Shown here: piece after piece, positions 36,619 through 49,080 of the stretch | Position numbering within the stretch: position 1 is the stretch's first letter | Layout: each line of letters starts with the position of its first letter | NCBI GenBank assembly: GCA_030685235.1 | Contig: MU839108.1 | Span: forward strand, 310,001-374,000 | Direction: 5' to 3' | From: Copromyces sp. CBS 386.78 | Lineage: Eukaryota > Ascomycota > Sordariomycetes > Sordariales > Sordariaceae | Length of the DNA stretch: 64,000 nt | The notes under the pieces: generated by a model | Database searches by the model: none | Told to the model about the DNA's origin: nothing | What the model saw: only the letters and a program-made list of their open reading frames with translations | Made by a program: the position numbers and the translations under genes

Positions 36619-38809
36619 TGTTGGGTGACTGGTGTTTGGATAACTGCTTTTCTTCAAAAGAAGAGGCAGTCTTATTGCCGATGTGTTTTCTGCAAGTTAT
36701 CAGTCTCGTGCCACCCTTCCAAGCTGAAGAGAAACTCCATGTCGTGAGACGGCTGACGTACCTAGCTGAACACCGACCCCTCTGATGGGCCTATCAAGCC
36801 CACGGAGTTCATCCCGTAGCGCTTAAGGTAAGGTATCTCCACTAAACGACGGGGGCTTTGGGCCTTCCCGTCACCCCCGCCACAGAGCACTCCACCCGCG
36901 GTCCGCTCCTTTCCTGTCGATCATTGTCGATACGAACAACTTGAAGTCATGTCGACATTGAGATTCTTGTGGGTTATCGTCCTCAAAGATCATACATATC
37001 GTTGGCTCGCTTTACAAGGCAATTCTTGGATACAAACTTGGAGCTGGAAATACCGTAGCTACCCAGCCTCGCCAGCCTCCACTTGAAGCCCCAAATCGAG
37101 CGCTATGCGTACCCCGAACTCCATCGCGCACAAGACCGATTCCCCAGAGGCAACATGAGAGCTTGAGAAAGCTTCGGTGTTGGCGTGTGTGTTGAGGAAT
37201 AAGGGTTCATCGAGCGCCCCCCAAGCTAAAGATAGAGCGGAGTGCAGGGTTGACCGTGTAAATGTAGGGAAAGGACAAACTGTTGAAGTGGTTGAACTTG
37301 GGCGAGATCTTGAATAATGACTGATCATTTTGGTGCCAAGAAACAAACTGATGATTCGAAGTCGGCGAGGTCGGGCCGGGGCGACCGGAATGTGATGGGA
37401 GGCCCCGGACCTGAAGATGAAAAGTGGAAAAAGCCCAGAGGAAAGGGAAAAGGGTCGGCCAGGGGGGTGCCTGAATGGGGACTGCCCGGGCCGCCTGACA
37501 TAGGGCTCCAGTGTTCGTTCGGTCGAAACTCCACTGAAACCCACACACAGCTCCCGGGGTTCAATCCACTCACCAAGCTGCCTGGTCCCACGCTGTCAGG
37601 CAGAGAGCGGAGACTTGCTTACCTCTAGTGACGAATTTCAAATCTTAAATTCCACTTCTTCACACCTTCCTCTTCCGGCCTTCGATGTTGCTCTCTTGCA
37701 ACTCGCTTCGACCGTAACGTCAAGCAGCTCGTCGATTGATCGTATGACATGTTCACCAATGTGAAGCATCCGAAGTTGGTTCCTTTTCTCTGTTGTCTCA
37801 TCACATTCAGGTCCCTGGACATCAATTTCGACTGTCATCTTGTCTTGGCGTGCTTTAGTCTAGCAACCGATGGCCACTTTGCCTTCGATCTGTCCAACCC
37901 CTTCTGATCTGATTTCAAGCAAACTTGCCCAAGTAGTAGGCTTGTTCAGTAAACACTTCCAGCCACCGGAAAACTCCTTCTGATCCAATATTCAGGAGTG
38001 AAGTCACTCCAATGAGAAGAAGAACCTCGAGAAAGGCCCACCAACAGCCACATCTGGTCACGGACACCGCACACACAGTTTGCGATCTTGAAGATGAACC
38101 AGACCGATTCGCAACTCCAAGAGAACTCGACTGCGGATACAGTGTTGTGCTTTGTTGCGGGGTCCCCATGCCCCCCATCCAGGGCAGTTTGTTCACCCGG
38201 GGCTTCCCCTGGGGGAAAAGATCATAGCCGTTGAAAACATGTGGATTTCGGAGGAAACGCGGGAAGGTGTCCGTCACATGGAATTTGCTGATGTCGGGTG
38301 CCTTTTTCATCTTGCCGGGGTCCAAGGCATCGTCTTCCGGCCCAGTTACGCGGTGTAACCTCTCGAAAATCAACAGCTACGGGATACCTTCCGGCTTCGT
38401 AGCCAGCTTCATGTTCACTGTACCTGCAGTCGGCTCCGACCCGACGGATTGGTAGCTATGGGGTAGACACCTGGCACTAGTGAAGATTGCCCAATCATGA
38501 AGCCCTGTAACTAGGTACAGGGTACCTCTAGTCACCAAATTTATCATTGCGATCTTCTGTCCCTTGCTCGCTGTCTCGAGCTTATTTGCGTCCCGGCCCC
38601 GGCCCAACAAACATTGCACCATGTTTGGGTCCGACAAGGCCCAAGCCTTTTCAAATAATTGGGGAGGGGGGATCTCCCGGTTACCTCTACATGGATCAAC
38701 CTGTCTATATTATCTTGGTCCTCTCTTGTCCATTCGTGCCAATGATCCCTTCCTCCTCATCACTCAACCAAAAAGCCTTTCCCATATTTGCTTATCATTT
38801 CTCGAAAAC
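36619..38809. other. Intergenic stretch between oxidoreductase and methyltransferase genes
   Basis: The two genes diverge from this 2.2-kb region, so both promoters lie here. Open frames at 37,059-37,544 (minus, 161 codons) and 37,915-38,373 (minus, 152 codons) overlap other frames, have no motif and no clear gene structure; I do not call them. TAAGGTAAGGTA and TAGGTACAGGGTACCT motifs occur at about 36,826 and 38,513. Confidence 0.55.
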
Positions 38810-40107
38810 ATGGACTCCGGAAAGTATAGCTCGTCGGCGCATCTCTACTCGTGCTCCGCACCGGTAGCTTCCCACCATATCATCCTACAATCAACACAAG
38901 AAAACGATTCCTGGACAGCTGCAGGATGGGGGAGTTCAGGAGCACAGGCCGGACGCACAAGCTCGCCCTCATACCCGGAAGACCCGTCTGAAAACTGCCA
39001 GGAAGACTTTGGATATGATGATTGCCCATTCGAGTTCGATGACTCGGACGAGAGCGATTGCTCTAGCTCCACCACCGACTCAATCCGAGACCATGTCTAC
39101 GAGGGAGGCTTGCGATACCACGCCTACCATGCGGGAAAATATGCGTACCCCAACGACGAGAACGAGCAGAGTCGTGAGGAAATCAAGCATACCATGTCCG
39201 TGATGCTCTGTGACGGGCAATCCTTCTTGGCTCCCGTCGAGGAGGCATTGGAAGATGGTGGACAGGTCCTTGACTTGGGGACTGGTACCGGGATATGGCC
39301 CATGCAATGTAAGCAGTCCTCTGTTTTACCCAGGCTGCCACCCAGGCACAGAAGATGCCATTGCTAACACCAAAGCGACAGTGGCCGAAGAGTACCCCGA
39401 TGCAGTCATAACAGGCATTGACCTGTCACCCATCCAGCCCAGCTTCGTCCCAGAAAACGTGCGCTTCTTCGTCGACGATATCGAAGACGAATGGGTGGAC
39501 CCGGAGAACAAGTACGATTACACCCACATGCGCTTCGCACTACATACCCTCAAGGATAGGAAGTCACTTATGGAGCGTGTCATCCGGTAGGTCTCTCACT
39601 CGATCCTTCTCGTCAAGCGATTCATCTAACTAACCTAACCCCAGACACCTCAAACCAGGCGGCTACTTTGAAATCCAAGACATCGATGCCAGCTATCCAC
39701 GTTGCGACGACCACACTCTCACACCAGACACACCCTATGCCTTCCGTGACTACCTGAAGTACTTTGAAGCCGGTCTCAAGGCCATGGGTGCCGACATCAG
39801 CGCCATCCAGAAGGCTTCTCAAGAGATGCGAGCGGCCGGGTTTGAGGATGTCACCGAGATCACCAAGAAGCTTCCCCTTGGGCTATGGCCGGCGGATAAG
39901 AAGCTCCGACTTTGCGGTTTGTTTTGGCGAACGGCGGTCATGGATGGCTTGAAGGGACTGTGCAGCCGGCCGTTCCAGGCTATCGGGCTGACGCCGACGC
40001 AGATTGAGGTGTTTCTGGTGGATGTGAGGAAGGCGGTTATGGATGGCAGTTTTCATACTTACTTTCCTTTGACTACTGTTTATGGGAGAAAGCCGTTGGA
40101 TGCTTAA
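38810..40107 (+). CDS. LaeA-like SAM-dependent methyltransferase
   Basis: Three exons, 38,810-39,308, 39,382-39,586 and 39,645-40,107, with introns of 73 and 58 nt carrying CTAAC branch points, give 388 residues. The start ATG at 38,810 is chosen although the frame is open further upstream, because the upstream part is T-rich and leader-like. Residues 1-95 are Ser/acidic-rich and disordered. The core starts at LRYHAYHAGKYAYPNDE, the usual entry of LaeA-like proteins, then motif I VLDLGTGTGIW (153-163), an acidic strand end with GIDLSPIQP, DDIEDEW, and HLKPGGYFEIQDID. The family is class I methyltransferases related to the secondary-metabolism regulator LaeA. Many fungal members are of unknown substrate, and this is probably one of those rather than LaeA itself. 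No biosynthetic cluster is visible here. Confidence 0.92.
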
Positions 40108-40583
40108 GTGTTGGGGGATCTGACTTGGGTTGGGAGTTTGGTTCATAGTAGCGATAATGACCGGGAATTTGATGATATCATCGCATAAATATAAGTTAGA
40201 CTTTGAATCGGGATCAGTACAGAGCCTCAATGCTGGCGGTGCCTATTTAAGGTACCTCACAGAATGTGTTCGCTCATTTGCCTTGGAGTAAGGTACCGGC
40301 CACCCGTTCTATGGGTGACTTTCACCCCGTATCACCTGGCTATCATCATCGCGGGAACAAAACATACCTTAAACATCACATAACCAACAACAGCCCCAAA
40401 GGAGTCAAGACAAGCCAGTCCTTCCTCAGAGTACGACATATAGTCTCCAGAAACCCCTAGAAACCTGTCCACTCTCTCTGCCGTCCACCAGCATCCTCCC
40501 TATCACCCTCCCAGCCGCGGTAACCACCCAAAAGAACAAAAATGAAGAAAATCATCAAAGAAAACTCACAAAAAAAGAAGATT
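40108..40583. other. Intergenic stretch before tRNA-like gene
   Basis: This holds the 3' flank of the methyltransferase gene and AT-rich sequence. The run at 40,570-40,576 gives seven T on the minus strand just beyond the tRNA-like gene and fits an RNA polymerase III terminator. No coding potential is seen. Confidence 0.6.
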
Positions 40584-40740
40584 TGCACAGTACAGGACTC
40601 GAACCTGTGACCTTGGCCTATCGTTCGTGACCCCCCCGCCGCCGCTCCAAACCTACAGCACTGCCATAGGCGAGTTCTAGGGCCATACGGTACGATCACT
40701 TGCGAACGGGCCAACGCTCTACCGACTGAGCTAACCGTGC
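40584..40740 (-). tRNA. Intron-containing tRNA-like gene, anticodon uncertain
   Basis: The 5' acceptor strand GCACGGT pairs with ACTGTGC at the 3' end (one G-U). The D arm is GCTC AGTCGGTA GAGC, the anticodon stem TTGGC pairs with GCCAA, and the T arm is ACAGG TTCGAGT CCTGT with discriminator A. The A box TAGCTCAGTCGG and B box GGTTCGAGTCC are perfect, and seven T follow about 8 nt downstream. If the intron starts after position 37, it spans 40,619-40,703 (85 nt), long for a nuclear tRNA intron. CGTTCG at the anticodon can pair with CGAACG near the 3' end of the intron, as expected for splicing-endonuclease substrates. Position 33 reads C instead of the near-universal U and the triplet at 34-36 would be GTT, so identity (Asn?) is doubtful. 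It could be a pseudogene. Confidence 0.7.
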
Positions 40741-42483
40741 TGGAAGCTGGCCTTGTTGTTGAATATATAACACAAAATTCTAATATATATAGGGTGATTC
40801 AGGGGGTTAGGGAGGAGGTGGAGGTCTGGAGGTGGGAGAGGATAGGGAGGAAGGAGGGTTGAAGGTGAGGGAGGATGGGGAGGGTTGTGTATGGTGTGGG
40901 CTTAGGGTTGAGCTTGGGGATGACGGGAGGATGAGGGTTTAGATGAGGGTTTGGCGAGCTGGTGTTTGGCTGGGACGGCGATGGTGAGCTGGAGGTGAAG
41001 CTCGTGGGCTGGTTGGGAGAGCCATGGGCGAGAGGGAGGCTTGGTGGCTTGGTTTCTCTTCCTTACTATGCTGGTGGTCTCTTGCCGTGTGCGCGAGGCT
41101 GCTGGTGGTGCTTGGTCGTGACTGCCTTGCTTGTCATTCTGGTGTTGACCGCCCCGCCCATCCATCTTCGTCGCTCCTTCCCGTCCTTACACGCCTCCCG
41201 ACTTCGTGGGTCTCCCGCGGTTGGTGCCTTCCCGACTAGAGTTTTCCCTCCCCGTGCTTTCCCTGAAGTTTTTCCCACTTGGCCCACTCCCGCCCTTGTT
41301 GCAGAATTGAGTTTTTCTTTTGGTGTTGCACGTCGCAACTCGGCCATGGCCGTTGAGTTGAACAATGGACATTTGTTGCGACCATCGATCAACAACACCA
41401 GCCTCACCAACGCAATAATCATTCAATTTCATTTATCTTGTTCGAAAACACTCGGCACATTCATGTCCTGCACTACTGTTCTTGCTCTGCATGAGCCAGG
41501 CTACCCCTCCTCCACCTGAGCCTCCGTCGCGACTTTCCACATGTTCAATGAGGGAGACGGGGTACGATGTTGTCGCATTGAATCTGTCATAAACATGGAA
41601 TCAAGCAATAAATAGTCGGAACATACAGGAATTACAAGTCTCGCAAGAACCAGAGTTCAGCACTAGGTGGTGATCTGTCGTTGCGCGGGACACGGTGTTG
41701 CGGGGACGCCAGTTGCATAGTGGGGACAGAAAATTGGAATGACAGTCGCCATCACTCATGACACTCAAAAGAAGCATCTTAGCATTTCGTGTTATCTGTG
41801 GTTAATTCTTCCAGATTTCTTTCCAAGCAGCTCAAATGTACGTTAATGACCTTTTTCAGATCAAAAAAGGGCCTAGGCTGGATGTTGAGCGAGCATCTTG
41901 ATGGTGTCGATTTGGAACTTCCCATTTCTTGTGGGAATCTGATCAAGCAATTTCTTGGCGCCACTCTCGCGTTACACCGCCAACAACGCACCATCGGCTG
42001 AGTGCTTTTCGGTTGATAAAATCTACATCAACTTCCAACTAGGGACGGCAAACTTCATCTAATATATCGTTGAACCTCGCATTCTCAGCATTTCAATTTC
42101 ATCATGAGTTTTCCGGGTGGTTGGGAAGCAAACCAGTTGATGATCCTTGGGAGGAGGAAGTGCGACTCATTCATTGGCTGGGATCGCGGATGCTGCATCG
42201 TTTGATTGGCGCATTCAGCACTAGCTGGGCTTGCATGGGATGGATTTTGGGTTACACTCACAGCCTGCGCCCTCAACTTGTCGTCGCGACGGGACTTGAC
42301 AATGGCGTGGGCTTGTTCAGCTCATGTCATCCGCTTCATCACAAGGTTCAGCTCAAATCTGGCATTTCAACGCCGTCCGATCTTGGATACTTGAATCTAC
42401 ACTACCCTCGACGCGCGCATCAAGCCTTCAGCACCCAGCTCGCTGCAGCACAATGCCATTGTTCTGCAAGTCGCCGCACCAAC
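40741..42483. other. Intergenic stretch upstream of CorA-like gene
   Basis: The first 300 bp are purine-rich (GGAGGTGGAGGTCTGGAGG-like). Open frames at 40,962-41,519 and 41,066-41,422 overlap on opposite strands and show no motif. The frame of the CorA-like gene stays open upstream of its chosen ATG to 42,070, but that part (41 to 138 codons before the Pro-rich start) is probably leader. Confidence 0.5.
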
Positions 42484-45400
42484 ATGTCGCAACCTCCTCC
42501 GGCTCCAGCTCCAGGTCGTCGCAATGAAGATCCACCGACATTGTCCATACCTCCTCGCCGCAGTCACACCTTTCCAGAGCAGCCGCATCAACAACATCAA
42601 ACTTTCGATGATTCATCCCAATCAGCACGGGCGCCGTCGTGGCCCCGGGAACCCCCTCAGCCAACCTACCCTCCATCATCCGGATACAACCCTTATATGA
42701 TGCCCTATTCTGTCCCCTACTATCCCATCCCACAGCCTCCAGTCGCTTATCCTCCAGCTTCTGGCCCTCCCGGACCCACGCGCGCAGCTCAACATGTCCA
42801 CTTCGAGCCATACAACGAGTACATTCACCCACCTCAGCCGGGACCATCACCCGTACCCTTAGTTGCTCCCTATGACACTTGGGTAACACCTCCAGGCGGC
42901 TTCTACGGACCTGGAGACACCTTCTCTCGGCCCACCTATCAGCCTGTCAGAAGAAACATCAGACGCTCAGCATCACCGACACCTGCGTCTTCTCCCAGTG
43001 GGCACCGAAAGAAGCGTCGGCACAAGACCGTCAAGTTCGAGCAGGACAGCGATGATGATGTCCTCCATAAAATCGACGAGTACTCGCCGCCGCCCCTACG
43101 GTCTCACGCACCTCCTGATGAAACCTTGTCGCCCGGCGCGGAGGACGACGACTCGGATGAAGATAGGAGCGATGAGTTACGATCCAACTCTACCGTGGAG
43201 GGTGCCTACAGGTCCACGCGAGGAGCTTCCACTGTCAGAAGCTACGGGTCTTCAAGGTTCAGGGCTACGCCAGCTCTGGTACCTGAAGAGTCTGGGTCAT
43301 CTGCTTACTCCTTCGCTGCGTCCTTCCGGGCAGCAAGGGTGGCATCGATTGGAGGCTCAGCAGACGGGGAGCAGAGCGAGGATGCGGATGTGACCCCGAG
43401 CCAACCATCGCCAAGGGACGACCAGAATCCAGAAGTAGCCCACATTCTTGCCTCGTCCTACACTGGCGAAGGATACACGGTTGCCGAAGGTCACCACTCA
43501 GCTGACTTGCTGATGGCCGCAAACCCAGCCCAGCTACGGCACCTTCAGCCATTGTACCGCTGGATGTAAGTAGCCTATCTCCCAAGAGGTCAAAGACTGG
43601 GCTAACAATTGTCGTGCGGATAGGCATCTTACCCGCCCGTCGATGTCTTTGGAAGACCTTTCGGTAAGCGTTTCTGGGACGAAAAGTCAAGTAACTTTCC
43701 GGCTGACAGAAAGGGTTAGAACCAGATCGCGCGCCTCTCTGTCCTGACCGGCATCGAAAGAAAGGCAGTCAACGATATCCTCTTCCGTCTCAAGCAGTCA
43801 TCCGTCAAGTTGATTCAGACCTCGAGCGGCAAGCCCGTCCAACACATGGAACCGGGCTGCTTCGATTACGTTTTGCCTCACGATAGCGGTGTTGGAGGGA
43901 AAACTCGTACTACCCGGAGCGTGACCTGGATTTGCCTGCCATACTTCAGCCTCGAGCCATACTCTGGCCTCCTCTCTGGTGCCGAAAACTCATCAGTGTT
44001 TCCCATCCAGACCTTACTGCAGGCCCAATTCTCTCGGACTGCCAAAGAACGCGACATGCAACAAGCAGTGCGGCAAGTTGCCAAGGCCGGTCCAGGCCTC
44101 TGGTTTCACATCTCACAGCTTTGGTGCATTATCATAAACAATTGTACGGTTCCTCCCTTCCCCTTTGCGCAGCGGGTATTGTGCTGGTCATAAGGCTTGT
44201 GTTGACATGCGCTCTCTAGCATTCGTTATCACGTACGGCAGAATGTCCGGGGATGTGCTACGCGGCAACTCTATCACAAAGTCGGTCAAAGCCCTGAGCA
44301 GTCTTTCCGAAGAGCAATCGCAGCAAAAGTTCTGGGTCCGATTCGGGGGCAATGTCATGTGGACTTTGGCGGTAAAAGATTGCCAGACATGGTTTGTGAG
44401 TATTGGGCTTCAACATGGATAGGGTCTCATTACGGTTTCCTGCTTGCTAACCGTTGCTGCTTAGGACTTCGTTTCCCATTTTTGGGAGTTCTGGCATCTG
44501 CCCCTCTGCTTCTACCGTAACAAGCGTCCCGTCTGCGCGGAGGACTGGCCGAAGATTTGGGTGTCAGCAAGTCAGAAACACTCGCATACAATTTCCTTTG
44601 ATCTTGAGCTTGGGTTCGTATATACCTAGTCCCTATGCTAGGGTAACACGACTAGACCTGCCACTAACTCGGAAAACTCAGGCCGACGCCCAAGCTTCCG
44701 ACACCAGGACGACTCATGCCAATCGAACCCCAATTCCCGCAAACCGAGGCGACCGCAACAGACGAGCCCAAAGACAGCGACGCGACTAGCTCCAAGAAAG
44801 AAAACCGGGATGAAAAGGCAAGGAGGACTCAACACCTACGACCACCTTCAAAAACGACAACTACAACAACAACGCCCGATTCTCCGAAAGCCTTCCAGCC
44901 ACCCCCCAGTTCCTCGTTTGCTCTTTTTACATGCCTCGATGACGTTTCGCTGTCCGGAAACAATACGATTGACGAAGCCAAATTTGACGAGCGTCTTCAT
45001 GAGATAGAAACAATTCTGTTGCACGAAACTAGTGTCAGCGACCAACGTGCATATAAACGCTGTCCAAGCGCCACCCGCCTCGCCACTTATCATATGCTTG
45101 AAAAGGAGGAGCTGGAGATAGTCCAGCCCGAAAGGAGGGTACGCTCATCCGACCCGCAGGACTACGAAATACGGGCCGACATATTCAACTTGGCCGACAT
45201 GATTTTCAGGTTCTTTCTTCCCGGCACAACTGAAAACCCCATGGCGTCCAAGTTCTGGGGTGCCGTGAAAAATCAGGTCAAGGTGTGTCTTGAGCTGACT
45301 GGCTGCTTAACCTTCAAGAAGCAATATGCTGACCAGTGATTGTAGCAGCATGACGACGAGGGCGTGGCCGAGGATCGATACCAACTAAGAGCTATGCTCA

Positions 45401-46994
45401 AAGAACTTGCGGTCATGATACTTTACTTCACTGAAACGTTTCTACATGCGCAACATGCGGATCGTGTTCGAATCCACGTGCCAGACCAGCTAATCGATGG
45501 CTGGCTCCATCTTCTTTTGGGCCTGTCGTACATGTCCACGGATCCGGAGAGAGCATCCACCTTCCTGGATGTTCATGCAAAACCTCTCATCAGCCAGGGA
45601 CTCAACGCCATTGTTAAAGACATGGCCAAAAAGCCTCTGCTTGAGAAGTCTGTAGTTCTTCCCCAAGAGATAGTCTCATTGATGAGCATGAAGCTTCTTA
45701 CGGACGTTACCCCGGGCCTGCCGAATATCAGCCAGACGTATTCTGCATATTTGAGTGCCATTGTAAGTGCATCACCAAGAACAACACTTGATGTCCTGGC
45801 TAGAAGTGATAGCTAACACAAACCCCTCAATGTACAGGAAGCGGATATCACCGGCAAGCAATCCGATCGATCACACGAACAGCGGCTCGACCTACTTGAC
45901 CAAGAACTATTAGTAGTACAGAAGACTGTCAAGTCGCAACGCGAGATCTTCGAGCGCTTGGAAAGGTACAGCCAACAGTCTGCCTACAAAATGCCATCGT
46001 CGGCCCGTTCCCGGGTGGCACCCATACAAGGCCCACCATATGCAGGATACTACTCAGGAGCACCGAGAGGGGGTCCAGCGGTGCCAAATATGTCTAGGCA
46101 GCATAATCATTACGAACAACCACGATTGAGGTCGGCACACGGCTATGGGCAGCAGAGCCATGGACAGTACTACGAGCCTCCACCTTTCTACGTCGAAGAA
46201 GTCTCTGGCTCGATGTCAGATGAATCAAAGCAGCTCTCTGCACGAGATCCAGGTGGCTTCCGTCAACTGTTTCTCAACGAGTGTATCCTGCAACTCGACC
46301 AACGTGAGCGGGAGTTTGAGGAATATGAGCTTCACTCCAACCAGTTGAGGATTATGGTATGTTCTCTTACCTTCTCGTTTTCAAGTAATGTACTCAATCC
46401 AAATGCTAATAAGCTCTCTTCCAGAACCGTAACAAGGTGGACATCAAGAAGGATCGCCAAGAACGTCTGATATACGCCTTCACGGTAGTCACCATCATCT
46501 TCCTGCCTCTCTCGGCCGTCTCGAGCATCTTCGGCATGAACACCAGTGACATCCGTGACATGGAAGTTGGGCAATGGGCTTACTGGGCCGTTGCAATTCC
46601 AGTCACCGCAGCAGTTCTCTTCCTCGGTTTTCTCTTCACCGGCGACCTTGGGGCAATGTTCCGTTGGGTATCCAGGATCAGCGGAAGTGGCATGTCGGCT
46701 TTGCCGGGGTCAGGCTTCCGGGGCAAGCTACCTTCTCTTGGATCTGGTACTGTGAAGTGGCGGTTTGATAAGTCTGACCACGTGGCCTTGGGGGGCGGTC
46801 CAGAAGGGACTGTATACAGCGAGCACGAGATGGACTATACGGTACATCGACCAAAGAGGTCCGAGAATCTGAGGCGAAGGTCGTCGTACACTCCGTATGA
46901 GACTGGGGATTACTCAGGTGCCTATTCAAGGTATGGCGTAGGGGAGGTTACTGGGCCTGGCCAAGGGGGAGAGAAATGGGGATTACCTTATTGA
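42484..46994 (+). CDS. CorA-like Mg2+ transporter family protein, large
   Basis: Nine exons: 42,484-43,565; 43,624-43,663; 43,720-44,143; 44,220-44,395; 44,465-44,613; 44,682-45,282; 45,346-45,762; 45,838-46,356; 46,425-46,994. Introns are 56-76 nt, most with GCTAAC/ACTAAC branch points, and every join keeps frame, giving 1,325 residues. The C-terminus has two membrane segments (about 1,151-1,172 and 1,187-1,207), with the CorA signature GMN at 1,173-1,175 (FGMNTSD) after the first, preceded by a charged helix NRNKVDIKKDRQERLIYA. The family forms pentameric divalent-cation channels, and fungal members of this size are of unknown cargo. Residues 1-360 are Pro/Ser/Tyr-rich and disordered, including acidic and Arg-Lys patches. 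The cytosolic middle includes SQLWCIIINN-SFVITYGRM, typical of the fungal CorA-like subgroup. Location, plasma or internal membrane, is unknown. Confidence 0.9.
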
Positions 46995-47840
46995 ATGGGG
47001 GTGGAAGGAGGACAATGGGAAGTAGTAGTGTGAGTTGTTTTCCATGCCTATCCGCGCAGCCAGAGAAATAAAAGGCGACAGTCTGACATAGAGGTAGTCA
47101 AATACAGTATGATGAGTGATTCGAGGTCACTGAGCTGCTGCTGTTCATTGCTTCTAGGTGCTGCCATATCAGAGCCTGTGTGCCATTGCGGGAGACTCAA
47201 CCACAAGAACCGGGGTCAGCAGAACAACAGGGTCCGAATTCCGCGGCGATCCAAAGGGCAACAAACCTTTCAATTGCGTCTCTGATCCATCAAGAAGCAC
47301 AGAAGCTTGGTAGCCAGCATTCCCAGTATAATTGTCAACCTCACTCTTAACAAGCTGTCGATCAAGTGTGGTTTGACGACTCCGGAGATATTTTTCGGGT
47401 GAATATGGAGGAGAGGCTCACTTCACAGATCTCAGAGCCATTCTCTTTCCTCATCCCAGACATCAGTGCCCGATAAAGGAGCGTCACCGGCTCTTCGAGG
47501 GATGGAACACCGGTATGGAAGCATCAACAACATTTGCGCCTCCCATGGACATTACGTCCTGGCGCAACACCGTGAACGATGGGCGAAGGCCATCGCTGTA
47601 CCCGACCAGCCAGCCAACACAGGCAATAACGATCCAGAAGAAGCCTTTCATCACAAAGCGTATGACGCCTACGTGACCTATGCCGGCAGGCGCAGACTTC
47701 AATTCCGCTGATACCTACCATCGGAAGAATCCTTGAGCGAAATCATGTCCGAATTAGAGTTCAACTTCACATCTGCCTCCAGTCTTGAATACTCTCACCG
47801 CGCCGCACGCTCCGACCATCAAGATCATCTTGGTCAGATA
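46995..47840. other. 3' flank of CorA-like gene and unassigned stretch
   Basis: No supported gene is seen. A plus frame at 47,466-47,711 (81 codons) and minus frames over the same DNA have no motif. It may include the decayed upstream part of the first GIY-YIG relic. Confidence 0.45.
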
Positions 47841-47950
47841 CACCCGCCTGGTCGGTGTATCTTCTCATCTTAGAAAAGCCCGACCAACCTAGTGCACCAC
47901 CCTTGATTTACGTCGGCACAGGTACAAACCGGCTCAGACCAAGTGGCTGG
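47840..47950 (+). pseudogene. GIY-YIG-like gene relic, copy A
   Basis: About 47,858-47,930 reads, allowing one interruption at TAG, as a peptide resembling YLLILEKP followed by PPLIYVGTGT. That is the pattern (L-LE-P then IY-G-GT) seen at the GIY-YIG-like motif of a multi-copy family of fungal proteins. The surrounding sequence is full of stops. It resembles copy B at 48.8 kb over about 80 bp but is diverged. It is a relic only. Confidence 0.45.
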
Positions 47951-48260
47951 CATCAATCAGAGCACCAGACACCCGGCACCGCACAAAGACTATGACCCTC
48001 AGGGGCCTCGGTGAGGGGGCCAACCCGTCCCCGGCCAGACACCTTCACACTAACCGCACTCCAAGTCGCGGCCCCAGAATGGTGGGTGCAATCATTGATC
48101 AGTTGCGCCCCCTTCCATGGGACAGGGGACCATTGGTTCAAGGCCACAGCCTGGCCGATCACGGCCGTCCTCAACCTTGAGAATGTGCTGGTTCTCTGCT
48201 TTTGTTCCTCTTCTCTCGATGGTTGTCTAGGTGGCTAGTCCCTATCCATCGACTGACGCC

Positions 48261-49080
48261 ATGATGACCACCAGATCAACGGCGGCTGCTATAGCGCCAG
48301 TCAACGTTAACGACGAGAACAACCAACCAACCTCAGGCTACGGGGGTAGCAACGATGACTTTGACGACGACCAAGGATAAGGAAAACTCGAAGGAGGATG
48401 AAGATGACCAAGAGCCACCAGAAACAATGATCGTGACAAGCCTCGTCAAGAAAGGCTACATACCTCTAGCCGGCAATCGCCTACTTCAACTCAGGAAACA
48501 CCGTACCACCACTTTGTCGATATGGGAAACGATTCAGCACCAAGGTTAAAGTAGCAAGGGCCATCATGGTAGACTTACCTCTACAGGTCCGCCGACGACT
48601 CTGTTCGGTGTTGTGATGTGCCGCAGGAGCTGTATGTCAGGTACTTTCAGTTTGGTTTCTCTACAAGCCTTTAACGACGTTGCGCAGCTGGGCCGGCCTT
48701 CCACCCATCATGGAAGCGCTACATCCGCCAAGCGTAGAGACGCTCAAGTCCTTGCCTGAATTCGCATACACCGACGAACACCCTTTAAGGGTCGCTCTAC
48801 CTTCTCATACTTGAAAAACCGGAGCAACAACCATTGATATACACTGGTACCAGGACTATACGGTATACCGGGACTAACAAGTCTCAAGGGCACGGGCACA
48901 TCTCAAGTAGCGAGGCCATGACAACGGCCAACATTTCTCGAGTTTAACGACAATCGCCAACCACAAGGGCTATCGAATCACACACAAGAAGCTCCTAGTA
49001 TTGCCACCATTCCCAATATACTCGTATCTTATTCTTGATCCTCGAAACCGCGTTGATGTATGGACTCCACGCATGATGCA
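48261..49080 (+). pseudogene. GIY-YIG-like gene relic, copy B
   Basis: The relic begins with a plausible N-terminus MTTRSTAAAIAPVNVND at 48,261 and an acidic stretch. Near 48,690 it reads WAGLPPIMEALHPPSVETL, then after a frameshift YLLILEKPEQQPLIYTGTRT (about 48,800), and finally GYRITHKKLLVLPPFP (about 48,970). This order matches a repeated family of fungal GIY-YIG-like proteins as I remember it. Several stops and frame changes make it non-functional. Role unknown; GIY-YIG folds are usually nucleases. Confidence 0.5.

Noticed and set aside
42070..42483. Upstream in-frame extension of the CorA-like gene
   Set aside because: The extension lacks the Pro-rich character of the start region and looks like leader; the later ATG at 42,484 begins the recognisable N-terminus.
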